The notes under the pieces: generated by a model
The model's input: the letters and a program-made list of their open reading frames with translations, nothing else
Told to the model about the DNA's origin: nothing
The model's database searches: none
Source of the DNA: Myxococcales bacterium
GTDB lineage: Bacteria > Myxococcota_A > Polyangia > Haliangiales > Haliangiaceae
Length of the DNA: 64,000 nucleotides
NCBI GenBank assembly: GCA_016707895.1
Contig: JADJGV010000038.1
Coordinates: 38,930-102,929, forward strand
Reading direction: 5' to 3'
Part shown: piece after piece, positions 35,977 through 45,629 of the stretch
Position numbering within the stretch: the stretch's first letter is position 1
Layout of the letters: the number at the start of each line of letters is the position of its first letter
Made by a program: the position numbers and the translations under genes

Positions 35977-36837
35977 TTACGCCGACTTCTTGCGCGACTT
36001 CTTCTTGGCGTCGACCGCCTCGACCGGCGCGGCCTCGGCGGCCTTGGCCGGCTGCCCGGCGGACGCGGCCATGCCCAGCGACGCCTTCAGCGCCTCCATC
36101 AGGTCGATGATCTTGCCCTGCGGTGCCTCGGGGGCGGCGGTGATCTCCTGGCCGTCGATCTTGCCCTGGATCAGCTCGAGCATCCGGCCCTTGACGTCGT
36201 CCTTGTACTTCTTGTTGTCGAACGTCGCGACGGTGATCTGCGAGATGATCTGCCGGGCCAGCGCCAGCTCGGTGGCCTTGACCTCGGGCAGGTCGGGCAG
36301 CGGCACCTCGGCCCACTCCTTGACCTCGTCGGCGTAGCGCAGCTGGTGCATGATCAGGCCGTTCTGGAACGGCCGCACCGCGACGACGTACTGCTTGCCG
36401 CGGGCCGAGTAGGTGGCGATGCCGATCAGGCCGCTCTCGACCATCGCCTCGTTGATCAGCCGGTAGGCGCGCTCGCCGCCCTTGTCGGGGCCCAGGTAGT
36501 ACGACTTCTCGAACAACAGCGGGTCGACGGTCGTCGCCGGCACGAACTCGGTCAGGTCGATGGCGTTGGTGGCGACCGCGTCGAGCGCCTTGAGCTCGTC
36601 GGCGGTGAGCACGACGTACTGGCCCTTGGTGAACTCGTAGCCCTTGACCATCTGGTCGCGCTCGACGACCTCGCCGTCCTTGGTGCAGATGTACTGCTGC
36701 TTCAGACGTGATCCGCACGCGCCGTGGAGCATGTTGAACGAGACGTCCGATCCGCTCTCGCTCGTCGTGTAGAGCTTGATCGGGATCGAGACCAGGCCGA
36801 ACGAGATGGTGGCGGTGCCGATGGCGCGGGCGGGCAT
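35977..36837 (-). CDS. ku: Non-homologous end-joining protein Ku
   Basis: A 286-residue protein starting MPARAIGTATISFGLVSIPIKLY, the hallmark of bacterial Ku, with YICTKDGEVVERDQMVKGYEF, EKSYYLGPDKGGERAYRL and the C-terminal LDL-like region, ending in a Lys-rich tail (AKKKSRKKSA). It binds DNA ends and recruits LigD. It is divergent from ligD with 35 bp between the start codons, so both are probably expressed from one small bidirectional promoter region containing GCTATGATACC near 36841. Confidence 0.96.
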   Translation of the reverse strand: MPARAIGTATISFGLVSIPIKLYTTSESGSDVSFNMLHGACGSRLKQQYICTKDGEVVERDQMVKGYEFTKGQYVVLTADELKALDAVATNAIDLTEFVPATTVDPLLFEKSYYLGPDKGGERAYRLINEAMVESGLIGIATYSARGKQYVVAVRPFQNGLIMHQLRYADEVKEWAEVPLPDLPEVKATELALARQIISQITVATFDNKKYKDDVKGRMLELIQGKIDGQEITAAPEAPQGKIIDLMEALKASLGMAASAGQPAKAAEAAPVEAVDAKKKSRKKSA

Positions 36838-36872
36838 GGCGCTATGATACCGGTCCCGCCGGATTCGGTCAC

Positions 36873-39470
36873 ATGAGTAGCCCCGACGACGACGATCCGC
36901 TCGCGAAGTACCGCGACAAGCGCACCGCCGGGGCCACGCCCGAGCCGATCGGCGCGCGCCCGGCCGCCGGCCGCGCCTCGGCCGGCGTGTTCGTCGTCCA
37001 CGAGCACCACGCGACCCGCACCCACTGGGATCTGCGCCTCGAGATCGACGGCGTGCTGGTGTCGTGGGCGGTGCCGCACGGGCCGACCATGGACCCCGAC
37101 GTCAAGCGGCTGGCGGTCAAGGTCGAGGCCCACCCGCTCGAGTACTGCGACTTCGAGGCGGTCATCCCCGAGGGCAACTACGGCGCCGGGCCGATGGTGG
37201 TGTGGGATCGCGGCCGGTTCGTGCCCGAGATCGATCCGCGCGACGGCCTGCGCGGCGGCGAGATCAAGTTCAGCCTCCAGGGCTACAAGCTGCGCGGCGC
37301 GTTCACGCTGGTCCAGACCGGCGGCCGCGGCCCCCGGGGCTCGGCGGCGGCCAAGGGCGGCGACAACTGGCTGCTGATCAAGAAGCGCGACGCGTGGAGC
37401 GAGGCGGCGCTGGCCGCCGGGCCGCTGCCGTCGGCCAGCGTGCTGTCGGGGCTGACCGCCGAGGAGCTGGCCGCCGGGGCGCCGCGGATCGCGGCGTGGC
37501 GCGCGGCGCTGGCTGCGGTCGGCGCGCCGAAGAAGGCGATCGCGCCGGTCGGCTTCGCGCCGATGCTGTGCGAGACCGCGCCGGCGCCGTTCTCGAGCAA
37601 GGACTGGATCTTCGAGCTGAAGTACGACGGCTACCGGCTGATCGGCTGGGGCGGCGCCGGCGCCGCGATGCTGCGCTACCGGTCCAACGCCGACGCCACC
37701 GTGCGCTACCCCGAGCTGGTGGCGTCGCTGCGCGCGCTGCCGGTGCCGGGGCTGGTGCTCGACGGCGAGGTCGTCGTGCTCGACGGCGAGGGCAAGCCCA
37801 ACTTCAAGGCGCTCGCCGAGCGGGCGCAGGTGGTCAAGAAGACCGACATCGCGCGGGCCGCGGTGGCCGCGCCGGTGGCGTGGTTCGTGTTCGACCTGCT
37901 GGCCGCCGACGGGCTCGACCTGCGCGGGCTGCCGGTCGAGGCGCGCAAGCAGCTGCTCGCGGCGATCGTGCCGGCCGCCGGGCCGATCCGGTTCGCCGAG
38001 CACGTGCCCGAGGTCGGCGCGGCGTTCCTGGCGGCGGCGGCCGGCCGCGGCCTCGAGGGCGTGGTCGGCAAGAAGCTGGGCTCGCGTTACCGGGCCGGCG
38101 CGCGCAGCAAGGACTGGGTCAAGCTCAAGGTCGATCCCGAGGCCGACTTCGCGGTGTGCGGCTACACGCCGCCCAAGGGCTCGCGGGCCGGGCTGGGCGC
38201 GCTGCACCTGTGCGTGCGCGACGGCGAGGCGTGGCGCTACGCCGGCAAGGTCGGGTCCGGCTTCACCGACGCCGAGCTGGTGGCGCTGCGCAAGGAGCTC
38301 GACGCCGCGCCGCGGTGGGCGATCCCGTTCCCGCGCCCCGAGGACACCGCCGACGCGATCTGGATCGAGCCGGCGCGCGTGGTGCAGGTCCGCTACCGCG
38401 AGTGGCCCGAGGACTCGACGTTGCGGTTCCCGGTGTTCGTGCGGTTCCGCGACGACAAGCCGATCGAGGAGTGCGGCATGCCGGCGCGGCACACCGGCGA
38501 GCTGGCCGAGCGCGCGGCCAACGCGCCGGCGACGCTGGGCGACGTCACCGACGACGCGCCCCGGCGCGCGCTCAACCTGACCAACCTGAAGAAGGTGTTC
38601 TGGCCCGACGACGGCATCACCAAGGGCGACCTGATCGCGTACTACCGGGACGTCGCGCCGGTGCTGCTGCCCTACCTGGTCGATCGCCCGGTGGTGATCA
38701 CCCGTTACCCCGACGGCATCGACGGCAAGTGGTTCTACCAGAAGGACCTGCCCGACTGGGCGCCGGCGTGGCTGCGCACCGTGACCCTGTGGAGCGAGCA
38801 CAGCCAGCGCGAGATCCACTACGTGCTGATCGACGACGCCGACGGCCTGGCCTACCTCGCGAACCTGGCGTCGATCCCGATCCACGTGTGGGCCAGCCGC
38901 ACCGTCGACCTGGGCCGCCCCGACTGGACGATCGTCGACCTCGATCCCAAGGGCGCGCCGCGCGAGCACGTGGTGCCGCTGGTGCTGGCGATCCACGCGC
39001 TGTGCGAGTCGATCGGGCTGCCGCACTACGTGAAGACCAGCGGCCAGACCGGGCTGCACATCCTGATCCCGCTGGGCGGGCAGCTCACGTTCGAGCAGGC
39101 GCGCAACCTGGCGTACCTGATCGGCATGGTGATCGAGGGGCGCCACCCGACGATGGCGACCACGCACAAGAACCCGGCCAAGCGGCAGGGCCGGGTGTAC
39201 CTGGACTGGGGCCAGAACGCCCACGGCCAGCTGCTGGTCGCGCCGTACTCGGTGCGGCCGGTGCCGCACGCGCCGGTGTCGATGCCGTTGCGCTGGCACG
39301 AGGTGACGCCGGAGCTGGATCCGCGCGCGTTCACGATCCGCACGGCGCGGGCGCGCATCGACGCGATGGGCGACGATCCGGTGCGCGCGATCCTGACCGA
39401 GCGCCCCGACCTGCTCAGCGCGCTGGGCAAGCTGCAGGCGATCGTCGCGGCCAGCACGCCGGGCGCGTGA
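36873..39470 (+). CDS. ligD: Multidomain DNA ligase D (LigD)
   Basis: An 865-residue protein in the order phosphoesterase - ligase - polymerase. The PE domain (about residues 10-170) has FVVHEHHATRTHWDLRLEIDG and the LEYCDFEAVIPEGNYGAG segment. The ATP-dependent ligase domain has the nucleotidyl Lys K250 in ELKYDGYRL, followed by LDGEVVVLDGEGKPNF and the OB domain. The primase-polymerase domain begins at LTNLKKVFWPDDGITKGDLI and has the metal Asp pair in VDLDPKGA. This order is that of Pseudomonas LigD, not of mycobacteria. With Ku it makes a complete two-component end-joining system. Confidence 0.96.
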   Translation: MSSPDDDDPLAKYRDKRTAGATPEPIGARPAAGRASAGVFVVHEHHATRTHWDLRLEIDGVLVSWAVPHGPTMDPDVKRLAVKVEAHPLEYCDFEAVIPEGNYGAGPMVVWDRGRFVPEIDPRDGLRGGEIKFSLQGYKLRGAFTLVQTGGRGPRGSAAAKGGDNWLLIKKRDAWSEAALAAGPLPSASVLSGLTAEELAAGAPRIAAWRAALAAVGAPKKAIAPVGFAPMLCETAPAPFSSKDWIFELKYDGYRLIGWGGAGAAMLRYRSNADATVRYPELVASLRALPVPGLVLDGEVVVLDGEGKPNFKALAERAQVVKKTDIARAAVAAPVAWFVFDLLAADGLDLRGLPVEARKQLLAAIVPAAGPIRFAEHVPEVGAAFLAAAAGRGLEGVVGKKLGSRYRAGARSKDWVKLKVDPEADFAVCGYTPPKGSRAGLGALHLCVRDGEAWRYAGKVGSGFTDAELVALRKELDAAPRWAIPFPRPEDTADAIWIEPARVVQVRYREWPEDSTLRFPVFVRFRDDKPIEECGMPARHTGELAERAANAPATLGDVTDDAPRRALNLTNLKKVFWPDDGITKGDLIAYYRDVAPVLLPYLVDRPVVITRYPDGIDGKWFYQKDLPDWAPAWLRTVTLWSEHSQREIHYVLIDDADGLAYLANLASIPIHVWASRTVDLGRPDWTIVDLDPKGAPREHVVPLVLAIHALCESIGLPHYVKTSGQTGLHILIPLGGQLTFEQARNLAYLIGMVIEGRHPTMATTHKNPAKRQGRVYLDWGQNAHGQLLVAPYSVRPVPHAPVSMPLRWHEVTPELDPRAFTIRTARARIDAMGDDPVRAILTERPDLLSALGKLQAIVAASTPGA

Positions 39471-39598
39471 GCGGCTGCCACGCTGGCACGCGGCCGGCGG
39501 CGGCGGTGCCACGGTGACGCGCGGGCGCGGCGTGGACGGCGTGGACGGCGCGCCGCGGGGCGATCGCGCGGGCACGGTTCGTGCTGTCATCGCGCGCG

Positions 39599-40849
39599 AT
39601 GCGGACGTGGATCATCGCGGTAGCGGCCGCCGGCGCGCTGGCGCTGGCGGTCTGGTTGTTGTTGCGCGGCGCCGACGCGCCGATGGCCGCGCGGCCCACG
39701 CCGGCGCACCCGACCGCGCGGCCGACGTCGCCGACGCCGATGGTGCGCCCGGGTAGCGCGGGCCCGCTGGGGGCCGCAGCGCCTGGCGCGACGGCGACCG
39801 ACCCGGCGGCGCCCGCCGTCGGCGGCGGCGCGCTGCCCGCCGAGGCGCGCCCGCGCGGCGCGATCGATCACGGCCGGGCCTGGGCCACGCTGCCGCCGAC
39901 CTATCCGATGAAGGCGCTGTCGCCCGCCAACGTCGCGGTCAGCCTGACCGGCGAGCCGGTGTCCGTGTACGCCATGGCGCCGCCGGGCGATCCGCCGCCG
40001 ACGCGCGAGGTGCGCGGGCGGGTGCTCGAGGGCGGCGCGCCGGCGGCGGGCGTCACGGTGGTCGTCGGCGATCGCCTGATGGTGTTCGCCGGCCACCTGA
40101 ACGGCGCGGCCGCGGCGGTCACCGACGGCGACGGGCGGTTCACGCTGGCGGCGCCGCCGACCGCGCGCTGGGCGCTGGCGCTCGGGCCGCACAGCTGGTC
40201 GGCGCTCACCCCGGTCGCCGACGGCGAGCTGGCGATCGCGCTGGCGCCCGCGGCCGCCGGCCTCGAGGTGACGGTGCGCGAGGACGGCGCGCCGCTCGAC
40301 GCGACGCTCGCGCTGACGCTCGGCGACGGCGTCGTCGCCGGCACGGTCAGCGCCCCCGACGGCGTGTTCCGCTTCGCGGCGCTGCCGCCGGGGCCGGCCC
40401 GGCTGACCGTCGGCGCCAGCCTCGAGTTCGCCAGCGGCGCCGACGCGGTGTCGCCGGTCGACGTGACGCTGGTCGCCGGCGAGGTGGTGCGGCGGACGAT
40501 CGCGCTCGACAGCGCCAACGCCACCGTCGCGGCGGTGCCGGTGGTCGCGGAGGGCGCGGCGGTGCGCACCGTCGAGTGGGCCCTGGTGCCGCCGCCGGCG
40601 CCCGCGTCGCTGGCCGCGCTGCGCGCGCGCGCGCGCGCGATGCCGCTGCTCGGCGGCGTCGACGCCGGCAACACGTACCAGTTCCACCGGGTCGCGCCGG
40701 CCGGGCCGCGGCTCGCGTGCGCGATCGCCAAGCTGGCGGGCGCCAGCGACGACGCCCCGCCGGTGGTGCGCTGGGGCTGCGCGCCGGTGGCGGTGCCGGC
40801 CGGCGGCGTGGTCGAGGTCGAGGTGGCGATCGATCGGCCGGCCGAGTGA
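39599..40849 (+). CDS. Membrane-anchored protein with repeated carboxypeptidase-regulatory-like folds
   Basis: 416 residues from ATG 39599 (a GTG at 39581 is in frame but leaves a worse N-terminus). An N-terminal helix (TWIIAVAAAGALALAVWLLL) is followed by a Pro/Ala linker of ~80 residues. Beta-sandwich segments follow, such as REVRGRVLEGGAPAAGVTVVVGDR, VTDGDGRFTLAAPP and DGVFRFAALPPGPARLTV, typical of CarboxypepD_reg-like domains. It faces the periplasm. No named family or partner. The 128-bp gap before it holds nothing I recognise. Confidence 0.75.
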   Translation: MRTWIIAVAAAGALALAVWLLLRGADAPMAARPTPAHPTARPTSPTPMVRPGSAGPLGAAAPGATATDPAAPAVGGGALPAEARPRGAIDHGRAWATLPPTYPMKALSPANVAVSLTGEPVSVYAMAPPGDPPPTREVRGRVLEGGAPAAGVTVVVGDRLMVFAGHLNGAAAAVTDGDGRFTLAAPPTARWALALGPHSWSALTPVADGELAIALAPAAAGLEVTVREDGAPLDATLALTLGDGVVAGTVSAPDGVFRFAALPPGPARLTVGASLEFASGADAVSPVDVTLVAGEVVRRTIALDSANATVAAVPVVAEGAAVRTVEWALVPPPAPASLAALRARARAMPLLGGVDAGNTYQFHRVAPAGPRLACAIAKLAGASDDAPPVVRWGCAPVAVPAGGVVEVEVAIDRPAE

Positions 40850-40866
40850 GTGGCACACTCGGCCGC

Positions 40867-41217
40867 GTGCTGTTCCACATCACCACCGTCGACGCCTGGG
40901 CCGCGGCCCAGGCCGCCGGCGCGTACCGCGCGCCGTCGCTCGCGAGCCATGGCTTCATCCACCTGTCGGGCGAGGATCAGTGGCTGGCCACCGCCAACCG
41001 CTTCTACCGCGGGCAGCGCGATCTGCTGCTGCTGGTGATCGCCGCCGCGCGGCTCACCGCCGAGGTGCGCTGGGAGGACGGCGCGCCGCCGGCGCCCGAT
41101 GGCGCGCAGTTCCCGCACCTGTACGGCGCGCTCGCGCTCGACGCGGTCGAGGCCGCGCTGCCGCTGCCGGTCGCCGCCGACGGGGCGATCGGCGTGCCCG
41201 CCGGGCTGAGCGCGTAG
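40867..41217 (+). CDS. DUF952 family protein
   Basis: A 116-residue protein, VLFHITTVDAWAAAQAAGAYRAPSL with GFIHLSGEDQWLATANRFY and GAQFPHLYGAL, which matches DUF952 from end to end. Members are small cytosolic proteins; some are related to glutathione S-transferase-associated proteins, but no activity is established. I use GTG 40867 because family members begin at the FHIT strand. A GTG at 40846, overlapping the previous stop, is the alternative. Confidence 0.88.
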   Translation: MLFHITTVDAWAAAQAAGAYRAPSLASHGFIHLSGEDQWLATANRFYRGQRDLLLLVIAAARLTAEVRWEDGAPPAPDGAQFPHLYGALALDAVEAALPLPVAADGAIGVPAGLSA

Positions 41218-41223
41218 CGACGC

Positions 41224-41397
41224 TCAGTCTTCCATCGGCTCGAAGTCGGCCTTGGTGGCGCCGCAGTCGGGGCAGTACCAGTCCTCCGGCAGGTCGGCGA
41301 AGGCGGTGCCAGGCGGGACGTTGCTGGCCGGATCGCCCTCGGCGGGATCGTAGACGTGCGAGCAGATCGCGCAGCGGTACTTGGTCTTGGCGCCCAT
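41224..41397 (-). CDS. Rubredoxin
   Basis: A 57-residue frame from ATG 41397 encodes a complete rubredoxin: KYRCAICSHVYDPAEGDP, then PPGTAFADLPEDWYCPDCGA and a short acidic end. The four Cys (CxxC near residues 9-12 and CPDC near 42-45) bind one iron. Aromatic Y/W residues at the usual places are kept. It carries electrons to oxygenases or peroxide-detoxifying enzymes. It lies 28 bp downstream of the broken expansin-like gene on the same strand. No partner reductase is nearby. Confidence 0.95.
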   Translation of the reverse strand: MGAKTKYRCAICSHVYDPAEGDPASNVPPGTAFADLPEDWYCPDCGATKADFEPMED

Positions 41398-41425
41398 CAC
41401 CGGGATCGTCGCACGCCTGCGCGCG

Positions 41426-42162
41426 TTACCGGAAGTTGCCCTGGCCGGTGATGAACGCGCCGCCGATGCCGCCGCTGGGCCACGCGAGGGTCTCGGTGAC
41501 CACCTGGCCGTCGACGCCGGTCATGGTCAGCGTGAAGCCGCCCTCGCCGAAGCCGCTGGCGTCGGTGAGCGTGCCGTCGCCGGCCCGCGCCAGCTCGACC
41601 GGCGCGGCGTGGTTGACGCTGGTGACCTCGACCTTGGCCAGCGGCACTCGGGCGTTGCGCACCCCCACAAGCTGGTCCAGAACGGGTTCGAGCCCGACTG
41701 GAACTCGAACAGCATCGGCCCGGTGGCGTTGCACTTCGCGAACTGCCAGGTCATCGCGCGCGGGAACTCGCCGCTGTCGAGGATCGCGAACGCGTCGGGG
41801 CTGACGTCGATGCTGTTGGTGGTGGTGTCGCCGTAGGTGACCACCCGCAACAGCGCCGACTTGCCGGCGGCGGTGGTGACGTAGATGCACGCGTCGCACG
41901 CGTCGGCGACGTCGGGCAGCCCGCCCCACAGCCCGGCGAGGTAGACGCCCTCGACCGCCTGCACCCGCGGATCGTAGCCACCGCCGGGAGCGCAGGCGTT
42001 GTGCCACTGGCTCTCGGCCCAGTCGACCGGGCCGAGGTGGAACTGCCCGCCCTCGTAGCGCGGCCCGTAGGTGACCAGCTCGTCGGGGTTGGGATCGCCG
42101 GGGTCGCCAGGGGTGTCGCCCCCGCACGCCGCGAGGAGGACCAGCGGGAGCAGCGCGCGCAT
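41426..42162 (-). pseudogene. Expansin-like lipoprotein gene with a frameshift
   Basis: A lipoprotein signal (MRALLPLVLLAAC) and an expansin/EXLX1-like N-terminal domain (WHNACAPGGGYDP, YLAGLWGGLPDVADACDACIYV, SPDAFAIL, MTWQFAKC) are read in one frame down to FWTSLW. The second, CBM63-like domain (VRNARVPLAKVEVTSVNH ... GGIGGAFITGQGNFR) continues in another frame. The switch falls in a five-G run on the minus strand (41662-41666). One more G would restore LWGVRNARVP. This points to a homopolymer indel, either a sequencing error or a real null allele. Expansin-like proteins loosen plant or microbial cell-wall polymers. Confidence 0.8.
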
Positions 42163-42269
42163 GGCGCATCGTAGCGCACCGGCCGCGGTGGGTGGCGACC
42201 GCGCGCGCAGCGCGGGTGTGATCGTCGTCGCGACGTGCGGCGGGCGCGGCCGTGGGCGACTACTGTCCG

Positions 42270-43428
42270 GGGTGTCCTCGTCGCCACGTCTCGCCGCGTT
42301 GGTCGGCGCCTCGATCGCCGGCTGGATGTCGCGACCCGGCTCCGCGCCCGCCGCCGGCGCGCTTCGACGCGGCGCCGTCGCTTCCCTCCGACGCGGCGCC
42401 CGCCGGCGATCCGTCGCTCGACGCGTGGCGCGCCGATCTCGCGACCGTCGTCGGCACCATCGTCCGCCGGCACCCGGCGCCGTTCCATCACACGCCCGAG
42501 CCGGCGTTCCGCGCCGCGGTCGCGGCGTTCGAGCGCGCGTCCGCTGGTTCCGCGAGGGCCCGGTCGTCATCGCGGCGGCGCCGGCGCACGCCTGGGCGAT
42601 CGGCGCACGGGTGACGGCCGTCGGTGGTCAGCCGATCGCGGCGGCGGCCGACCGCTTGACCGCCACCTTCGGCTACCAGGCCGACGGCTTCCGGCGCGAG
42701 CGCCTCGGCGAGCGGCTGACGTCGGTGGTGTTCCTCCGCGGCGTCGGGCTGGCGCCGTCGGACGGGCCGGTCCGCCTGAGGTCGTCGATCGCGCCGGCGT
42801 CGCGCGGCCGCTGGAGGTCGCGATGGCGCCCTTGCCCTGGTGGCGTCGTCGCCGCGGACGCGCCGCTGGCGCGGCAGCATCCCGACCGCTACTACTGGAG
42901 CCGCTACCTGCCCGAGGCCGACGCGGGTACCTGAGCTACCGCCGCTGCAAGCCAGATCCCCGGCAGCCGCTGGCCGACGTCGCGGCGGAGGTCGCCGCGA
43001 GCCTTGTCTCTCACCCCCGCGCGCGGCTGGTCGTCGATCTGCGCGACAACGAGGGCGGCGACTCGACCCTCATCACGCCACTGTACGAGGCGTTGCGGGC
43101 GCATCCCCACGTCCGGATCGCGGCCTTGATCGGATCGGCCACGTTCTCGTCGGGGATCACCGCCGCGATCGACCTCGATCAGATGGGCGCGCTGCTGATC
43201 GGCGAGCCCGCGGGATCGCCTGCCACGATGTACGGCCAGACCTCCACCGACGAGCTGCTGGGCACCAAGGTCAAGCTCCAGTACTCGACCCGGACCTACA
43301 CCTTCACCGGGTACGATGGCCCCGCGCTGGCGCCTGAGGTCGAGGTCGTCCTCGGCGCGGACGACTACCTGGCCGGCCGCGACCTGGCGCTGGAGGGGGC
43401 GCTGACGATGGCGCTCCCGGCCCGGTGA
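42270..43428 (+). pseudogene. S41 (C-terminal processing) peptidase-like gene, several frameshifts
   Basis: Family signal passes through several frames. PSLDAWRADLATVVGTIVRRHPAPFHH is in one; WAIGARVTAVGGQPIAAAADRL and GERLTSVVFLRGVGL in a second; VVDRAGVARPLEVAMAPLPW in a third; RYYWSRYLPEADAG back in the second; then YLSYRRCKPDP to the end in the third. The intact last part carries VVDLRDNEGGDSTLITPLYEAL, GSATFSSGITAAIDL and GEPAGSPATMYGQ, typical of S41 peptidases with the catalytic Ser in the SSG region. At 42775-42785 a missing C (CTGAG where CTCGAG would restore frame) is visible. At least three indels occur in about 700 bp. Confidence 0.75.
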
Positions 43429-43455
43429 GCGCGCCGTCCGTGGCACCATCGCCGC

Positions 43456-44169
43456 GTGCAGTTCCTGGTCGGCACCAGCGGCTTCGCGTACCCGCAGTGG
43501 AAGGGGCGCTTCTACCCGCCCGAGCTCCCCGAGGACGACTACCTCGGCTACTACGCCGCGCGGCTGGCCACGGTCGAGATCAACAACACCTTCTACCGGA
43601 TGCCCAAGCAGGACGTGGTCGCGAAGTGGCGGGCCCAGGCCGCGCGCCCCGACTTCCGCTTCGTGTGGAAGGCGTCGCGGCGCATCAGCCACCAGGCCAA
43701 GCTCAAGCCGCCCGAGGCCCACGACTCGATGGCGTACCTGTGGCGGATGGCCGAGCCGCTGGGCGAGCAGCTGGGCCCGGTGCTGATCCAGACGCCGCCG
43801 TACCTCAAGAAGGACGCCGGCCTCCTGCGCGAGTTCCTGGCCGCGACGGTGCCGCCCGGGCGCGCGGTGGCGTTCGAGCTGGCGTCGTCGAGCTGGGACG
43901 ACGACGAGATCGATCAGGTGCTGGCCGATCGCGGCTGCGCGCGCTGCATCGCCGACAAGGACGACGGCACCGCGCGGCTGGTCGTGACCGCGCCGTGGGT
44001 CTACGTCCGGCTGCGCAAGGACGACTACGCCGACGCCGAGCTGGCCGGCTGGGTCGATCGGCTGCGCGCGCTGGGGGCGGCGTCCGCGTGGGTGTTCTTC
44101 AAGCACGAGGACACCGCGCGTGGCGTCGAGCTGGCACAGGCGCTGGCTGGGCTGGCGGCCGGGGCTTGA
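43456..44169 (+). CDS. DUF72 family protein
   Basis: A 237-residue protein with the DUF72 TIM-barrel pattern: FLVGTSGFAYPQWKGRFYPPEL, YYAARLATVEINNTFYRMP, FRFVWKASRRISHQAKL, VLIQTPPYLKKD, VAFELASSSW and APWVYVRLRKDDY, with a C-terminal AWVFFKHEDTARG. The family is widespread; no activity is established, though metal-dependent nuclease-like folds have been proposed. GTG start. It follows the broken S41 gene by 27 bp. Confidence 0.93.
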   Translation: MQFLVGTSGFAYPQWKGRFYPPELPEDDYLGYYAARLATVEINNTFYRMPKQDVVAKWRAQAARPDFRFVWKASRRISHQAKLKPPEAHDSMAYLWRMAEPLGEQLGPVLIQTPPYLKKDAGLLREFLAATVPPGRAVAFELASSSWDDDEIDQVLADRGCARCIADKDDGTARLVVTAPWVYVRLRKDDYADAELAGWVDRLRALGAASAWVFFKHEDTARGVELAQALAGLAAGA

Positions 44170-44231
44170 GCCGCCGCGCCCGGTCGTGCGAGCATGGGAT
44201 CGCCGTCCGCTGATTCGATCGAGGTACGAAC

Positions 44232-44846
44232 ATGTCGAACCTGACGCGCCTCCTGGCCGCCACCACCGCAGTGGCCGCGTGGATCGGTGTGGCGACGGCG
44301 CAACCCTCCGCCAACGCGCCGGTCCCGCCGACGGTCGGGCCGTCGATGCCGGCGCCGGTCCCGCCGCCGCCGAACGTGGTCGAGTTCCTGTCGGCGACCG
44401 AGCAGGCGTGGGAGGTGATGGTCGATCGGCAGTCGACCTGCACGACGCCGTGCCGGGTGCAGCTCGACCGCCCGCACTGGATCACGATGCGCACCCGCGA
44501 GCGGCGACCGCTGCGGCTGGAGGTCGGCAACCTCGGCGGCGGGGCCGCGCAGGTGACCGCCCACGACCTCGGCACTGGCAAGTACGTCACCGGCATCACC
44601 GCGACCACGCTGGGCGGCATGGCGGTGGTGTGCGGGATCGTCTTCACCGCGGTCGGCTGCGGCGGCGACCGCGACGGCATGTGCACCGCCGGGCTGATCA
44701 CCGGCGGCGCCGGCATCGCCACGACGCTGGGCGGGATCTGGCTCATCCGGGCCGGCCTGCCACGGGCCAAGGTGCGCCCGCTCGATCGCTACGGGCTCGC
44801 GGTCTACGCCACCGGCACCGGCGGCGGCGTGGCCGGCGCGTTCTGA
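44232..44846 (+). CDS. Exported PEGA-like protein with two membrane helices
   Basis: A 204-residue protein with a signal peptide (LLAATTAVAAWIGVATAQPS), a Pro-rich linker, then a PEGA-type beta domain where STCTTPCRVQLDRPHW matches the usual C-x-x-x-C-x-x-x-L signature. Two hydrophobic segments (GITATTLGGMAVVCGIVFTAVGC and AGLITGGAGIATTLGGIWLI) separated by a Cys-containing polar loop follow. PEGA proteins are surface or periplasmic modules in Myxococcota. No partner is evident. Confidence 0.7.
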   Translation: MSNLTRLLAATTAVAAWIGVATAQPSANAPVPPTVGPSMPAPVPPPPNVVEFLSATEQAWEVMVDRQSTCTTPCRVQLDRPHWITMRTRERRPLRLEVGNLGGGAAQVTAHDLGTGKYVTGITATTLGGMAVVCGIVFTAVGCGGDRDGMCTAGLITGGAGIATTLGGIWLIRAGLPRAKVRPLDRYGLAVYATGTGGGVAGAF

Positions 44847-44959
44847 ACGATCGGGCACGCGTGCGCCGCGCTCCTCGACGAGGCGTGGGCCCCGGGGCGC
44901 GCGTCCCGCCGTGCTAGCGTGACGCGTGGCCTTCGCGGCCGCGGGGAGGCGCGGCGCGG

Positions 44960-45619
44960 ATGGCGGAACGACCCACCTACGATAGCAAGATCGAGACGGT
45001 GACCGCCTGCGGCGCCGACCTGCGGCTGCGCTCGCTGGCCGACCTGAACCAGTACGCCGACGCCGACGGCGCGGCGGCGCGCGAGGGCATCTCGCCGGAG
45101 ATGTGGCCGGTGTTCGGCCGGCTGTGGCCCTCGGCGCGCGTGCTGGCTCACCACATGGCGGCGTACCCGCTGGGCGGGCAGCGCATCCTCGAGGTCGGCT
45201 GCGGGCTGGCGCTGGCCAGCCTGATCGTCCACCGCCGGGACGGCGACGTCACCGCCAGCGATTGCCACCCGCTGGTGCCGGAGTTCCTGGCGCGCAACCT
45301 GGCGCTCAACCTGCTGGGCGCGATGCCGTACCAGGCGGCCAACTGGGCCCGCGCCAGCGCGACGCTCGGTCGCTTCGACCTGATCATCGGCAGCGACGTG
45401 CTGTACGAGCGCGCGCCGAGCGCGCACCTGAGCCGGTTCCTGGTCGAGCACCTCGAGGGTGACGGCCAGATCGTGCTGGTCGATCCCAACCGCGGCGAGC
45501 GCGCGCGCTTCTCGCGCGCGATGGGCGACCTCGGCTTCGCGGTGTCCACCACGGCGGTCGCCCACGCGCCCGGGCTCGACGAGCGCTACCGCGGTCGGCT
45601 GCTGCGCTACGCGCGGTAG
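44960..45619 (+). CDS. Class I SAM-dependent methyltransferase (METTL21-like)
   Basis: A 219-residue protein with a Rossmann methyltransferase fold: motif I ILEVGCGLALASLI (about residues 75-88), VTASDCHPL as the ribose-binding strand, and LIIGSDVLYE as motif IV. The latter is typical of the family-16/METTL21 group that methylates protein lysines and also of nicotinamide-type enzymes. No signal peptide. Substrate unknown. It stands alone between the PEGA-like gene and a convergent pair. Confidence 0.85.
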   Translation: MAERPTYDSKIETVTACGADLRLRSLADLNQYADADGAAAREGISPEMWPVFGRLWPSARVLAHHMAAYPLGGQRILEVGCGLALASLIVHRRDGDVTASDCHPLVPEFLARNLALNLLGAMPYQAANWARASATLGRFDLIIGSDVLYERAPSAHLSRFLVEHLEGDGQIVLVDPNRGERARFSRAMGDLGFAVSTTAVAHAPGLDERYRGRLLRYAR

Positions 45620-45629
45620 CGCGCGCCGG

